From DATFTE01 sp963840665 (GTDB taxonomy: Bacteria > Acidobacteriota > Terriglobia > Terriglobales > Acidobacteriaceae), in NCBI GenBank assembly GCA_963840665.1, contig CAWIZO010000004.1, forward strand, positions 184,681 through 248,680: DNA of 64,000 nucleotides. The letters are read 5' to 3'. This document shows, in pieces, positions 15,796 to 25,127 of this stretch. Both the position numbers and the translations under genes were made by a program. Below the pieces are notes generated by a model, which worked only from the letters and a program-made list of their open reading frames with translations, had not been told where the DNA came from and ran no database searches. How positions within the stretch are numbered: position 1 is the first letter of the stretch; each line of letters opens with the position of its first letter.

Positions 15796-17046
15796 ATGCC
15801 GACAATCGCTTATCTTTCGAATCGCTTCCCTTCTCCGATCGAGCCGTATGTCGCGGATGAAATCCATGAACTGCGCAGGCAGTGGGTTCATGTGATCCCT
15901 TGCAGTGCGCGGTCGGTCGAAGCGAAAGAAGTAGGGGAGGATTTAAGGCCGTTGGCGGCAGAGACACTTTATCTTCAGCCGTTGCGCGTTGCTTTGATGT
16001 TAAGAGCGGCATGCTACGGATTGCGCCACTTCCGGCGGTTTGCCGACCTCTTCGAGCGCGTGGTTGTGCAGGGGACGGAGTCACCAATGCGCCGGGCGCG
16101 CTGTCTGCTGCATACGTGGCTGGGGATTTACTATGCGCTGCTTTTGGAAGAGCGCGGCGTGGATCACATCCATGTGCATCACGGATATTTTTCTTCCTGG
16201 ATTGCGATGGTCGCGGCGCGAGTGCTGGGGATCGGATTCAGTATGACGTTGCATGGCTCGGACCTGCTGGTGAATCGAGCTTATCTCGACACGAAGTTGA
16301 AGCACTGCCGATTTTGCCTGACGGTTTCTGAATTCAATCGCGACTACATCTTCGAGCACTATCCCCAGGTCGCGCCTGAGAAAGTGTGGGTCCATCGCAT
16401 GGGAGTCGATCCGCCCGAGTTTCAGGTGTTACAGGGCAACGACGATACGCCGAAGTATCCACTCGTGCTCAGCGTGGGCAGGCTGCATCGTGTGAAGGAT
16501 CACGCGTTCCTCATCACTGCGTGCAAGAAACTCAAGGATGACGGTCTCCGCACGCTGTGCCTGATCGCCGGGGATGGTCCCGAACGAAAAAGACTTGAGC
16601 GGCTGGTTGCGAAACTCGACCTCAGCGAAGAAGTGGGAATGCTCGGGCACGTTGCGCACAATCAGATCGACGGCCACTACGCCATGGCAGACGTAGTGGT
16701 GCTCACCAGTAAGAGCGAAGGCGTTCCGCTGGTGCTGATGGAAGCAATGGCGATGGGCAAGATTGTCCTTGCGCCGCAGGTTACGGGAATTCCGGAGTTA
16801 GTGATTCACGGGACCACGGGGTTTCTTTACCGACCAGGTTCGATCGAGGACTTCACGCAAAAGCTGCGGATGATCTGGGAACTGCGCGGGGCACTAGAGC
16901 CGATTCGCAAAGCGGCACGCAAACATGTGCGGGAGCACTTCGACCGTGAGAGAAATCTGGCGTCATTCGCCGAAGGATTTTTGAATCGACTAGCCGGGGA
17001 GACGGAGGCTCAAGCTCATGAAGATTCTGTACTGCAACAAATATAA
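15796..17046 (+). CDS. GT4-family glycosyltransferase
   Basis: 416 aa. N-terminal GT-B half with IAYLSNRFPSPIEPYV and HGSDLLVNR; C-terminal half with LVLSVGRLHRVKDHAFLITA, IAGDGPERKRLE, VVVLTSKSEGVPLVLMEAMA (EX7E motif) and APQVTGIPELV. It is similar in outline to colanic-acid type WcaL/AmsK transferases. It adds one sugar of the EPS repeat; donor and linkage unknown. It starts six bases after the flippase stop, and its 3' end overlaps the next gene by 29 bases. Confidence 0.9.
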   Translation: MPTIAYLSNRFPSPIEPYVADEIHELRRQWVHVIPCSARSVEAKEVGEDLRPLAAETLYLQPLRVALMLRAACYGLRHFRRFADLFERVVVQGTESPMRRARCLLHTWLGIYYALLLEERGVDHIHVHHGYFSSWIAMVAARVLGIGFSMTLHGSDLLVNRAYLDTKLKHCRFCLTVSEFNRDYIFEHYPQVAPEKVWVHRMGVDPPEFQVLQGNDDTPKYPLVLSVGRLHRVKDHAFLITACKKLKDDGLRTLCLIAGDGPERKRLERLVAKLDLSEEVGMLGHVAHNQIDGHYAMADVVVLTSKSEGVPLVLMEAMAMGKIVLAPQVTGIPELVIHGTTGFLYRPGSIEDFTQKLRMIWELRGALEPIRKAARKHVREHFDRERNLASFAEGFLNRLAGETEAQAHEDSVLQQI

Positions 17047-19450
17047 CTTTCCTTTTAGCGGTACCGAGTCTTACTTGTTCTCGGCGATGGAACTGATGCG
17101 CACGCAGGGCCACGAGACGGCACTATTTTCAATGGCGGACGCGCGCGGCAATCCTACGGCTTACGACGAATTCTTTCTTCCTCATCTGGATTTCAAAGAC
17201 GGGAAGCAGGGTCCGTTTCGCAAGGCGCGGCTGGCAGCGCACGCGGTGTATTCGCGCGAGGCGCGGATCCGACTGCGAAGAATCATTGCAGCGTTTCGTC
17301 CCGATGTGGCCCATGTGCGGAATATTTATCACCACTTGTCGCCGTCGATTCTTTGGGAGTTGAAGGAGCAGGGCGTGCCCGTGCTGTATCACCTGAACGA
17401 TTTCAAGCTGCTGTGTCCCAGCTACAACATGGTGGCGAAAAATCATGCCTGCGAGCATTGCCGCGGCGGGCAATTTTGGCGCGTGCTTACGGAGGGTTGC
17501 TATCCCGGGCCAGTGGGTTCGGGAGTAGTGCTGGCGGCCGAGGCGTATTTCCACAAGTGGATGCGGACGTACGAGAAGTGTGTAGACCTGTTTCTGGCTC
17601 CCAGCCGGTTTGTAAAAGAGAAGCTGGTCGAGAATGGATGGGATGCGACGAAGATCGAGGTGCTGCCTCATTTTCAGACCGTTCCCGAGAAGTCTTTTCC
17701 AGAACTCGCGGAGGATGCTCCCATCCTTTATTTCGGGCGTTTGTCGGCGGAAAAAGGACTGACCGATCTGCTGCGCGCGATGAAGCGCCTTCCGCGACTC
17801 CGCCTGCAAATTGCAGGCGATGGACCACAGCGGGCTGAACTGGAGCGACTCGCGGAGCAGTTATCGCTGGACAACGTGGAATTCGTGGGTCACATCGCCG
17901 GGGAGGCGCTCGATACGCTGATTGCTTTGTCGCGATTCACCGTGCTGCCTTCGCGGGCGTACGAGACCTTGGGGAAGACGATTTTGGAGTCCTACGCGTT
18001 GGGGCGAGCCGTGGTGGCGTCGGACCTAGGTTCACGGCGTGAATTGGTTGAGGAAGGACGGAGGGGACTGCTTTACCGGCCGGGAGACGTGGAGCAACTG
18101 GCGGGGGCAATCGCATTTCTCTGCGATCGTCCGGCGTTGGCTTTGCAGATGGGTGCGGCAGGACGCGAAATGGTGCGCGAACGGCACAAGCCAGAAGATC
18201 ACTATGCGGCCCTTGTCGGCTTGTACCAACGGCTGGCTGAAAGACGAGGCGCAACCGTCGCCGTCAGCTTTGATGACAAACCAAAGCTGCGGATCGCGTT
18301 CATCGGCGGGCGTGGGGTGGTTTCGAAATACAGTGGCATCGAGGCTTACTACGAAGAAGCGGGCAGCCAACTGGCCGCCATGGGACACGAGGTTACGGTT
18401 TACTGCCGGAGTTACTTCACTCCCGCATTGGACGATTATCGTGGCTTAAGGGTGGTCATCCTGCCTACGATTCGCAGCAAGCATTGGGAGACGGTGATCC
18501 ACACGCTTTTCAGCACCGTACACGCGCTGTTCGCGCAGTACGACGTCGTTCATTACCATGCGCTGGGTCCGGCGTTGTTCTCGTTTATCCCACGCTGGTT
18601 CGGGAAAAAGACGGTCGTCACCGTACAGGGACTGGATTGGCAGCGCAGGAAATGGGGACGAATCGCGTCGACCGTTTTGCGTTTGGGGGAGAAGGCTGCG
18701 ACACAGTTTCCGGATCGGACCATGGTGGTTTCTCGCGCGCTGGAGCGGCACTATCAGGCGTTGCATGGAAAGCCGGTGCCCTATGTTCCGAATGGCACAA
18801 CCATCCGAGAGCGGAGGTCTCCGGCAAAACTTTCGCAATGGGGACTGCAGCCGGAAGGTTACATCCTCTTTCTCGGACGTTTTTCGCCCGAGAAGAACTG
18901 CCATCTTCTGATTGAGGCGTACGAGAAAATCGACACTCCGGTAAAGCTGGTGCTGGCCGGAGGATCGAGCTATTCCACGGCATACGAGAAAGAATTGCGA
19001 AGCCATGCCAGCAAGCGCGTGAACTTGCTGAACTATGTGGCAGGCGAAGAACTCGACGAATTGCTGACCAATGCCACGCTGTTTGTGTTGCCGTCCGATC
19101 TCGAGGGCCTGTCGCTCGCGTTGCTCGACGCAATGGGAGCAGGGGTGTGTGTACTGACCAGCGATATCCCGGAGAACCTGGAATTGGTCGAGGCCGCGGG
19201 GTTCACGTTTAAGCGCGGCGATGTCGACGATCTGGAACGCATGTTGAGGCTGCTGATCGCAGAGGAGCGGGTGCGGAAAGATGCTGCGCTTCGGGGACAG
19301 GAGCACGTTCGTCGAAACTATCTCTGGCCTGGAATCGCGGAACAGATTGAGCGGGTGTATCTGGACGCGGTTGGGTTTAGGACTCGGTCACCAAGGACCA
19401 ATGCCGAGCAAGTTGTTCTTCCCAACGAGACAAAAGACCGGGTCGCCTGA
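17018..19450 (+). CDS. Double-domain GT4 glycosyltransferase (two GT-B units fused)
   Basis: 810 aa, twice the normal length. Unit 1, residues 1-~400: YFGRLSAEKGLTDLLRAMKR, IAGDGPQRAELERLA, LPSRAYETLGKTILESYALG. Unit 2 begins near residue 425 (LRIAFIGGRGVVSKYSGIEA) and repeats the pattern: ILFLGRFSPEKNCHLLIEAY, VLAGGSSYSTAYEKEL, VLPSDLEGLSLALLDAMGAG. Both halves keep the EX7E-type acidic pair. One polypeptide may add two sugars in a row. Cys residues in unit 1 (CPSY, HACEHC, EGCY) form a cluster known from a subset of GT4 enzymes. A terminator follows 57 bases after the stop. Confidence 0.9.
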   Translation: MKILYCNKYNFPFSGTESYLFSAMELMRTQGHETALFSMADARGNPTAYDEFFLPHLDFKDGKQGPFRKARLAAHAVYSREARIRLRRIIAAFRPDVAHVRNIYHHLSPSILWELKEQGVPVLYHLNDFKLLCPSYNMVAKNHACEHCRGGQFWRVLTEGCYPGPVGSGVVLAAEAYFHKWMRTYEKCVDLFLAPSRFVKEKLVENGWDATKIEVLPHFQTVPEKSFPELAEDAPILYFGRLSAEKGLTDLLRAMKRLPRLRLQIAGDGPQRAELERLAEQLSLDNVEFVGHIAGEALDTLIALSRFTVLPSRAYETLGKTILESYALGRAVVASDLGSRRELVEEGRRGLLYRPGDVEQLAGAIAFLCDRPALALQMGAAGREMVRERHKPEDHYAALVGLYQRLAERRGATVAVSFDDKPKLRIAFIGGRGVVSKYSGIEAYYEEAGSQLAAMGHEVTVYCRSYFTPALDDYRGLRVVILPTIRSKHWETVIHTLFSTVHALFAQYDVVHYHALGPALFSFIPRWFGKKTVVTVQGLDWQRRKWGRIASTVLRLGEKAATQFPDRTMVVSRALERHYQALHGKPVPYVPNGTTIRERRSPAKLSQWGLQPEGYILFLGRFSPEKNCHLLIEAYEKIDTPVKLVLAGGSSYSTAYEKELRSHASKRVNLLNYVAGEELDELLTNATLFVLPSDLEGLSLALLDAMGAGVCVLTSDIPENLELVEAAGFTFKRGDVDDLERMLRLLIAEERVRKDAALRGQEHVRRNYLWPGIAEQIERVYLDAVGFRTRSPRTNAEQVVLPNETKDRVA

Positions 19451-19506
19451 AGTTCGCAGGGCGCGGCTTGGTCAACATTTCAGCGAACTGTTAACATTCT
19501 TGATGG

Positions 19507-19533
19507 GGCGGGAGGAAGATTCCCGCCTTTTTT
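19507..19533 (+). terminator. Rho-independent terminator after the EPS glycosyltransferases
   Basis: GGCGGGA / TCCCGCC stem with a 7-nt loop and a TTTTTT tail; it separates the EPS assembly genes from the rhamnose genes. Confidence 0.85.
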
Positions 19534-19554
19534 ATTACTATTACAACAAGCGAC

Positions 19555-20619
19555 ATGGACAACACCATCCTGGTCACCGGCGGCGCGGGCTTCATCGGGT
19601 CGAACTTCATCTTGCAATGGATGGCCCGTGAAACGGACGGGTTGTTGAATCTCGACAAGCTGACCTACGCGGGAAACCCCAGGAATCTGGAATCGTTGTT
19701 ACACGATCCTCGATATCTTTTTGTGCAAGGCGACATCTGCGACAGGGATCTGGTACGGGGATTGTTGGAGCAGCGGCGGCCGCGGGCCATTGTGCATTTT
19801 GCGGCAGAAAGTCATGTGGATCGCTCGATTCACGGCCCCGACGATTTCATTCGCACCAACGTGGACGGAACGTTTTGTCTGCTGGAAGAGGTACGGGCCT
19901 ATTGGTCTGCGCTCACAGACACGGCGCGTCAAGATTTTCGTTTTCTCCACGTTTCCACTGACGAGGTTTATGGATCGCTGAATCCGGACGATCCGCCATT
20001 CTGTGAGACTACGGCGTACGCACCGAATAGTCCCTATTCCGCTTCGAAGGCGGGCGCCGATCACTTGGTGCGCGCATATCACCACACTTATGGACTTCCG
20101 ACGCTGACGACAAATTGCTCGAACAATTATGGTCCGTACCAGTTTCCTGAGAAACTGATTCCGCTGATGATTCTGAATGCGCGGAATGGAAAGCCCCTGC
20201 CGATCTATGGAGACGGGCAGAATGTACGGGATTGGCTGTATGTGGAGGATCATTGCGAGGCCATACGGATGGTCTTGGCGAAGGGGAAAACCGGGCACAC
20301 TTACAACATCGGCGGATGGAGCGAGCGGCGGAATCTGGAGATTGTGAAATCCGTGTGCTCGATTCTTGATCAGCTTTGCCCGAATGATCCGGTGCTTCCG
20401 CACGAGAAGTTGATTTCGTTCGTCAAGGACCGTCCCGGGCACGACCGCCGTTATGCAATTGATGCCCGCAAGATCAAGCAGGAATTGAATTGGAAACCGC
20501 GCGAAACGTTTGAGACGGGCATCCGCAAGACAATCGAGTGGTATCTAAGAAATGATGAGTGGGTGAAAGAGGTCACGGGCGGCAGCTACCGTCAATGGAT
20601 CGCGGCGCATTATTCTTAG
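19555..20619 (+). CDS. rfbB: dTDP-glucose 4,6-dehydratase
   Basis: 354 aa, normal length. Rossmann motif TGGAGFIGSNF at the N-terminus, STDEVYGSL with the catalytic T-D-E triad, YSASKAGADHLVRAYHHTYG (YxxxK), NNYGPYQFPEKLIPLMI and NVRDWLYVEDHCEAI. It removes water from dTDP-glucose to give dTDP-4-keto-6-deoxyglucose, step two of dTDP-L-rhamnose synthesis. First of four rhamnose genes in the order rfbB-rfbA-rfbC-rfbD. Confidence 0.96.
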   Translation: MDNTILVTGGAGFIGSNFILQWMARETDGLLNLDKLTYAGNPRNLESLLHDPRYLFVQGDICDRDLVRGLLEQRRPRAIVHFAAESHVDRSIHGPDDFIRTNVDGTFCLLEEVRAYWSALTDTARQDFRFLHVSTDEVYGSLNPDDPPFCETTAYAPNSPYSASKAGADHLVRAYHHTYGLPTLTTNCSNNYGPYQFPEKLIPLMILNARNGKPLPIYGDGQNVRDWLYVEDHCEAIRMVLAKGKTGHTYNIGGWSERRNLEIVKSVCSILDQLCPNDPVLPHEKLISFVKDRPGHDRRYAIDARKIKQELNWKPRETFETGIRKTIEWYLRNDEWVKEVTGGSYRQWIAAHYS

Positions 20620-20643
20620 TAATTTGATTTTGCAAGGAGCTTG

Positions 20644-21537
20644 ATGGCGCGAGAGAACGCGTACAAAGGCATTATTCTGGCCGGAGGCTCCGGGACCCGC
20701 CTCTATCCCGCAACGCAGGCTGTCGGTAAAAGCCTGCTGCCGCTTTACGACAAACCGATGATTTATTACCCGCTGTCGACGCTGATGCTGGCCGGGATTC
20801 GCGACATCCTGATTATCTCTACACCCGATGATTGTCCGCGGTTCGAACAGTTACTTGGCGACGGATCGCGGTTGGGATTGCATTTTCAGTATGCGGTGCA
20901 GAAAAAGCCTGAGGGTATCGCGCAGGCGTTTCTCGTCGGGCAGGAATTTATTGGTTCGAGTGCGTGCGCGCTGGTGCTGGGCGACAATATTTTCTATGGA
21001 CACGATTTCGCCAAAGATCTGCGCGCGGCGACATCGAAGATGACGGGGGCGCGGGTGTTCGCGTACCGCGTGACTGATCCTGAGCGATATGGAGTCGTGG
21101 AATTCGACGAATCGGGCAAGGCACTAAGCCTGGAAGAAAAACCTGCGAAGCCTAAATCGAGATACGCGGTGACGGGACTTTATTTTTACGACAGCGAGGT
21201 TGTATCGATCGCAAAGTCGTTGAAGCCTTCCGCGCGCGGAGAATTGGAAATCACGGACGTGAACCGCATTTATCTCGAACGTGGGAAGCTGGAAGTGGCC
21301 GTCATGGGGCGCGGCATGGCGTGGCTCGACACCGGCACTTACGATTCGCTGATGGAAGCGGCACTGTTCATCCAGACGCTCGAGCGGCGGCAGGGTCTGA
21401 TGGTGGCGTCGCCAGAAGAAATTGCTTTCCGTTCCGGCTACATCAGCGCGGCACAACTGGAAGAGATTGGGAATTCGATGAAGAACAATGCATACGGAGC
21501 GTATTTGCTGCAATTGCTCCGGGAAAAGGTGTTTTAA
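20644..21537 (+). CDS. rfbA: Glucose-1-phosphate thymidylyltransferase
   Basis: 297 aa. Signature GIILAGGSGTRLYPAT, then SLLPLYDKPMIYYPLSTLML, LGDNIFYG, a FDESGKALSLEEKPAKPKS segment and GMAWLDTGTYDSLMEAA. It makes dTDP-glucose from glucose-1-phosphate and dTTP, the first step of the rhamnose pathway. The ATG at 20644 is preferred over the TTG at 20641 because AAGGAG (20634-20639) then has a workable spacing. The stop falls just before rfbC. Confidence 0.96.
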   Translation: MARENAYKGIILAGGSGTRLYPATQAVGKSLLPLYDKPMIYYPLSTLMLAGIRDILIISTPDDCPRFEQLLGDGSRLGLHFQYAVQKKPEGIAQAFLVGQEFIGSSACALVLGDNIFYGHDFAKDLRAATSKMTGARVFAYRVTDPERYGVVEFDESGKALSLEEKPAKPKSRYAVTGLYFYDSEVVSIAKSLKPSARGELEITDVNRIYLERGKLEVAVMGRGMAWLDTGTYDSLMEAALFIQTLERRQGLMVASPEEIAFRSGYISAAQLEEIGNSMKNNAYGAYLLQLLREKVF

Positions 21538-21568
21538 AATGGCGGCGGGACAGGCGGGCAGTACGGTC

Positions 21569-22111
21569 ATGAAAGCGACAAGAGCATCTCTCGAAGGAGT
21601 TCTGGTCCTGCGGCCGCGGGTGTTTGGAGACGAGCGCGGATTTTTCCTGGAGAGTTATAACCAGAGGATCATGGAAGAAGTTGGCATTCGCGAAGCATTC
21701 GTGCAAGACAATCATTCGTTCTCGACGAAAAATGTCTTGCGCGGATTGCATTACCAGGTGCAGCGTCCCCAGGGAAAACTGGTACGCGTGATCGGGGGAG
21801 AAATTCTCGACGTGGTGGTCGACTTGCGCCGTAGTTCGCCGACCTTCGGCGGCTGGGAAGCCATCCCCCTGTCGGAAGAAAACAAGTCCATACTGTGGAT
21901 ACCTGCGGGATTCGCTCACGGCTTTCGCGTAGTGTCCGAGACAGTTCACGTGCTTTACAAGACTACGGATTTTTATTTTCCCGAGTTTGAACACACGGTT
22001 GCGTGGAACGATCCGGCATTGAAAATTGACTGGCAACTGGACGGCGATCCGATCATCTCGAAAAAAGATCTGGCGGGCATTCCCTTCAAGCAAGCGCAGT
22101 TTTACGAGTAA
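21569..22111 (+). CDS. rfbC: dTDP-4-dehydrorhamnose 3,5-epimerase
   Basis: 180 aa cupin-type epimerase. Motifs: VFGDERGFFLESYN, FVQDNHSFS, VLRGLHYQ with the catalytic His, GGEILDVVVDLR, IPAGFAHGF and LYKTTDFY. It epimerises C3 and C5 of the 4-keto sugar. The ATG at 21569 matches the usual family start (MKATRASLEG); another ATG at 21539 would add ten residues. Confidence 0.95.
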   Translation: MKATRASLEGVLVLRPRVFGDERGFFLESYNQRIMEEVGIREAFVQDNHSFSTKNVLRGLHYQVQRPQGKLVRVIGGEILDVVVDLRRSSPTFGGWEAIPLSEENKSILWIPAGFAHGFRVVSETVHVLYKTTDFYFPEFEHTVAWNDPALKIDWQLDGDPIISKKDLAGIPFKQAQFYE

Positions 22112-22122
22112 GTTCCCCTCTC

Positions 22123-22968
22123 ATGCGAGTCACGCTTTTTGGCGCTACCGGTCTGCTGGGAAAAGCGCTGGTGCGCCAGTGGACGGAAGATGAAGTTGCG
22201 GCGCTCAGCTCGAAGGATGCGGACATCCGCGATCCGAAGCAAGTATCAGAGGCGATTGAACGCACGCGTCCCGATTGGATCGTGCTGGCGGCGGCGTATA
22301 CCGACGTCGATGGCTGCGAGAGCAATCGAGAGATGGCGTTTTCGGTGAATCGCGACGGAGCCGCGAATGTGGCTCGTGCGGCTAGAGAATCCGGTGCGCG
22401 CCTGCTGGCGATCAGCACCGATTACGTTTTTGACGGGCGGAACTCGGTGCCTTACGAGACTGATCATCCGCGTGCTCCGCGCGGCATGTATGGCCGTTCC
22501 AAAGCGGAAGGCGAAGAGCTCATGCAGGAAATCTTGCCGGGTGTCTGCATCGTGAGGACATCGTGGCTGTTCGGCGTCGGGGGAAAGTGCTTTCCTGACA
22601 CGATTCTGAAGCTTGCCGCAACTCGACCTGAATTGGACGTCGTCGACGACCAGCGCGGATCGCCGACTTACTCCATCGATCTGGCGCGCGCAGTGATGCA
22701 ACTGTGCCGAGAAAGAGCGGAAGGCATCATTCATGCCACGAACAGCGGCGAGTGTAGTTGGTATGAGTTCGCGCGCGAGATTGTAAGTGAAGCTGGACTC
22801 GCCACCATTGTCCGTCCCACTACCAGCGACAAATTTGTTCGTCCCGCTGAACGGCCGCAGTATTCTGTGCTCTCTCCAGTCAGTCTGAATCGCTACGGCA
22901 TCAGTATGCCCGACTGGCACGATGCGCTGCGGCGCTACCTGGCCGAGCGTCAGGCTAGCGCGGGCTGA
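22123..22968 (+). CDS. rfbD: dTDP-4-dehydrorhamnose reductase
   Basis: 281 aa. LFGATGLLGKAL nucleotide-binding loop, AAAYTDVDGCE, STDYVFDG, PRGMYGRSKAEGE (YxxxK), RTSWLFG and GSPTYSIDLARA are all characteristic of RmlD. It gives dTDP-L-rhamnose with NAD(P)H, the final step. Last gene of the set; its 3' end overlaps the opposite-strand membrane-protein gene by 14 bases. Confidence 0.96.
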   Translation: MRVTLFGATGLLGKALVRQWTEDEVAALSSKDADIRDPKQVSEAIERTRPDWIVLAAAYTDVDGCESNREMAFSVNRDGAANVARAARESGARLLAISTDYVFDGRNSVPYETDHPRAPRGMYGRSKAEGEELMQEILPGVCIVRTSWLFGVGGKCFPDTILKLAATRPELDVVDDQRGSPTYSIDLARAVMQLCRERAEGIIHATNSGECSWYEFAREIVSEAGLATIVRPTTSDKFVRPAERPQYSVLSPVSLNRYGISMPDWHDALRRYLAERQASAG

Positions 22969-23314
22969 GTAACGGGGCGCCGAAGCGCTGCGTGGCATAG
23001 CCTACGATCATGCCGACAATTCCGCCGGGCAGCATGATTTCGAAGTAGTAGTGCTTTCCCGTTGGCTGAGGCATTAAGGCCACGGCAAAGGCGAGCAGCA
23101 GTCCGACGGCGAGCCCGAATAGAATTCCCAACGGAAGCGAGTTGACTTTCTTGGCGAACCATCCGATCAGCACGCCCGCAATCAGACCCTTGACGCATGA
23201 GCCGATCACGATGCCCAGCAACTGGGTTCGCACGTCGGGCGTAAACCAGGCGCTAAGGCCATCGAAAATGCCGAGAATTCCGCCGATTAGCAGGCCAAGC
23301 CATACTTTGTTCAT
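22955..23314 (-). CDS. Small glycine-rich membrane protein
   Basis: 119 aa with four hydrophobic segments rich in Gly (WLGLLIGGILGIFDGLSAWF, IVIGSCVKGLIAGVLIGWF, LGILFGLAVGLLLAFAVALM, GIVGMIVGYATQRFG). The family is not recognised with certainty; it resembles small membrane proteins in the Gly-zipper class. Convergent with rfbD and overlapping it by 14 bases. Stand-alone. Confidence 0.65.
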   Translation of the reverse strand: MNKVWLGLLIGGILGIFDGLSAWFTPDVRTQLLGIVIGSCVKGLIAGVLIGWFAKKVNSLPLGILFGLAVGLLLAFAVALMPQPTGKHYYFEIMLPGGIVGMIVGYATQRFGAPLLSPR

Positions 23315-23330
23315 GGTGTCTCCAGGCGGG

Positions 23331-24329
23331 TCAATCGCCCGCTAAGCTTCTATTCAACGTCTCAAGGAAATCCTTTAACGACTCTTCCAAAGAATAAAAA
23401 GCGTGCGCATGACCAGGTACGCCGCAATCAGCAGCAGCCATGCTTGATTCCGTAGCACCCAGCGCCAGACTTTCGCAAATGGCCCTTCCGGATACGCACT
23501 CACGGCACCGCCGTCGACATAGCGTCCGATATCCGATTCCAGTTCCTGGGCTGAAGAGTATCTCGCCGAAGGCTCCGGCTCGAGGCATTTTTTTAGGATC
23601 GCTGCCAGAGGGCGCGGCACCGAATCGAAACCTTCTGAGAAGAAACTTTAAAATCGCACCCAGGGAATACACGTCGGTCGGGTAGCCTACCCGGGTATTG
23701 GATCCGGCCTGCTCGGGCGACATGTATCCGGGCGTGCCCAAGACCGCGCCGTGCTGAGTATCGGTGGAGACATTCGGCATGGTTGTGGCGAAGTTAGTTT
23801 CGCGGGAGCTATCGAGAAGCTTCGAGAGGCCCCAATCCAGCACGAGCACTTCGCCAAACGGCCCCACCATAATGTTCTGTGGCTTCAAGTCTCGATGTAA
23901 GACGCCATGGGCGTGCGCGAAGGCCATCGGCTCGCAGATCCGCTGAAACAACCGCAGACGTTCGGTGAGAGTGGTCAGGCCGGACCGGTGCTGATCGAGG
24001 CGCTGACCTTGCACTAACTTCATGGTGTAAAAGACGCGTCCATCGGGAAGCGTACCGACGTCGTGGACAGGGACAATGCCCGGGTGTTCGAGTTGTGCGA
24101 TCACGCGGGCTTCATGCAGCAACCGGTTGCGAAACTCCCCCACAGTATCCGACAGGGCGATGACTTTCAACGCCACCTGCCTGCCGAGGGTCTCATCCTC
24201 CACACAGTAAACGCTGCCCATGCCGCCTTGTCCGAGTTTCGAGACGACGCGGTAGCGAGTGCCGGTGAGGTCGGGCAACTCAGCCGCGGTTCGCAGGCGA
24301 TCGAGAGCATTGTCTGTGAGCGGCTTCAT
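23331..24329 (-). CDS. Serine/threonine protein kinase, C-terminus frameshifted
   Basis: The first ~235 residues are a kinase domain: GQGGMGSVY (P-loop), VALKVIA (Lys), VLHRDLKPQNIM (catalytic loop), LDWGLSK (DWG in place of DFG) and GTPGYMSPEQA. After GAILKF near 23640 the family sequence continues in another frame (VPRPLAAILKKCLEPEPSAR, then a single membrane helix NQAWLLLIAAYLVMRTLFIL) to a stop at 23375, so one extra base disrupts the gene; as read, the tail to 23331 is non-native. The corrected product would be a membrane-anchored kinase of about 315 residues. The start overlaps the sigma-factor stop (ATGA). Confidence 0.8.
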   Translation of the reverse strand: MKPLTDNALDRLRTAAELPDLTGTRYRVVSKLGQGGMGSVYCVEDETLGRQVALKVIALSDTVGEFRNRLLHEARVIAQLEHPGIVPVHDVGTLPDGRVFYTMKLVQGQRLDQHRSGLTTLTERLRLFQRICEPMAFAHAHGVLHRDLKPQNIMVGPFGEVLVLDWGLSKLLDSSRETNFATTMPNVSTDTQHGAVLGTPGYMSPEQAGSNTRVGYPTDVYSLGAILKFLLRRFRFGAAPSGSDPKKMPRAGAFGEILFSPGTGIGYRTLCRRRCRECVSGRAICESLALGATESSMAAADCGVPGHAHAFYSLEESLKDFLETLNRSLAGD

Positions 24330-25075
24330 TTCACTTCGATCCCCAGAAGCGCGCGAGCCTCGCGGCGGAATTCTTCTTCGCTGGCGGTCATTTCCCGCAA
24401 TGACTCCAGAACGATGCGGCGGAATTCACGGCGGGTGTACGCCAGGTAGTTTGTCACGTCCGATGACTTGATGCCGAATTTCTCCGCCACCTGCGCGTAA
24501 GTCAGCTGCTTCCCGCCTTCTTCAATGTCATACAGTTCGAGCAACTGGAAATGAACATGTTTGCCATTAGCTTCACAGTCTTGCCGCAATCGTTCCAATG
24601 CATTACTGAAAACGCTGCGCGTCCATTCGCGGGTAAAGAACTCTTCGACATCTTCGGAGGAACGCGGCTCGAACTGGCGAAGTTCTCCTTCGGCGGTTTC
24701 GAAATCGAGTGGGAGAAAGGCAATTTCTCCGCCACGTTTTAGGCGTTGCTCGGCAGTCCGCGTGTTACTAAGAAAGCGGTCGAGGCAGACGCGGAGGAAG
24801 GTGCGCAAGCGAGCGCGGGTAGGATCGTAACTTTCGAGAAAATCTTTCTCCAGCAAACGAACGAAGAACTCCTGTGTCAAGTCCTTTGCTTGTTCGTTGT
24901 CTTTCCCCCACCGGACGCGAATGTATTTGTAGACGGGCTTCCAGTAAGCGCCGATGAGAACGTCGAGCCCACGGCGCCGTTCTTTTGCATCCGCACTACG
25001 AACCGCCTGCATGAGCGAGTGGCGGGTGAGCGGAAAGCTGCCGTCGCGGCCGCCAATCTGAGTGTCGTCGAACAC
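24326..25075 (-). CDS. ECF-type RNA polymerase sigma factor
   Basis: 249 aa. Region 2: GLDVLIGAYWKPVYKYIRVR and AKDLTQEFFVRLLEKDFLES. Region 4: QLTYAQVAEKFGIKSSDVTN with the helix-turn-helix near residues 190-225. It is larger than classic ECF sigmas and ends with ~30 extra residues. It is directly coupled (ATGA) to the membrane kinase downstream, as in ECF groups known to be controlled by Ser/Thr kinases. No anti-sigma gene is present. Its regulon is unknown. Confidence 0.85.
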   Translation of the reverse strand: MFDDTQIGGRDGSFPLTRHSLMQAVRSADAKERRRGLDVLIGAYWKPVYKYIRVRWGKDNEQAKDLTQEFFVRLLEKDFLESYDPTRARLRTFLRVCLDRFLSNTRTAEQRLKRGGEIAFLPLDFETAEGELRQFEPRSSEDVEEFFTREWTRSVFSNALERLRQDCEANGKHVHFQLLELYDIEEGGKQLTYAQVAEKFGIKSSDVTNYLAYTRREFRRIVLESLREMTASEEEFRREARALLGIEVK

Positions 25076-25127
25076 CGAGGGAGTGTACGACTACCGCACC
25101 GCGGGGACAAGCGTCCATGGGCGAGGC

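Noticed and set aside
18446..19306. 286-codon open frame antisense to the double GT4 gene
   Set aside because: No motifs; explained by the codon bias of the sense gene.
23331..24329. Programmed +1 frameshifting in the kinase gene
   Set aside because: No slippery site or stimulatory structure was seen, and similar breaks occur in many unrelated genes of the window, so sequence error is simpler.
24326..25075. Classical housekeeping sigma-70
   Set aside because: Only regions 2 and 4 are present; length and coupling to a kinase fit an ECF-type factor.
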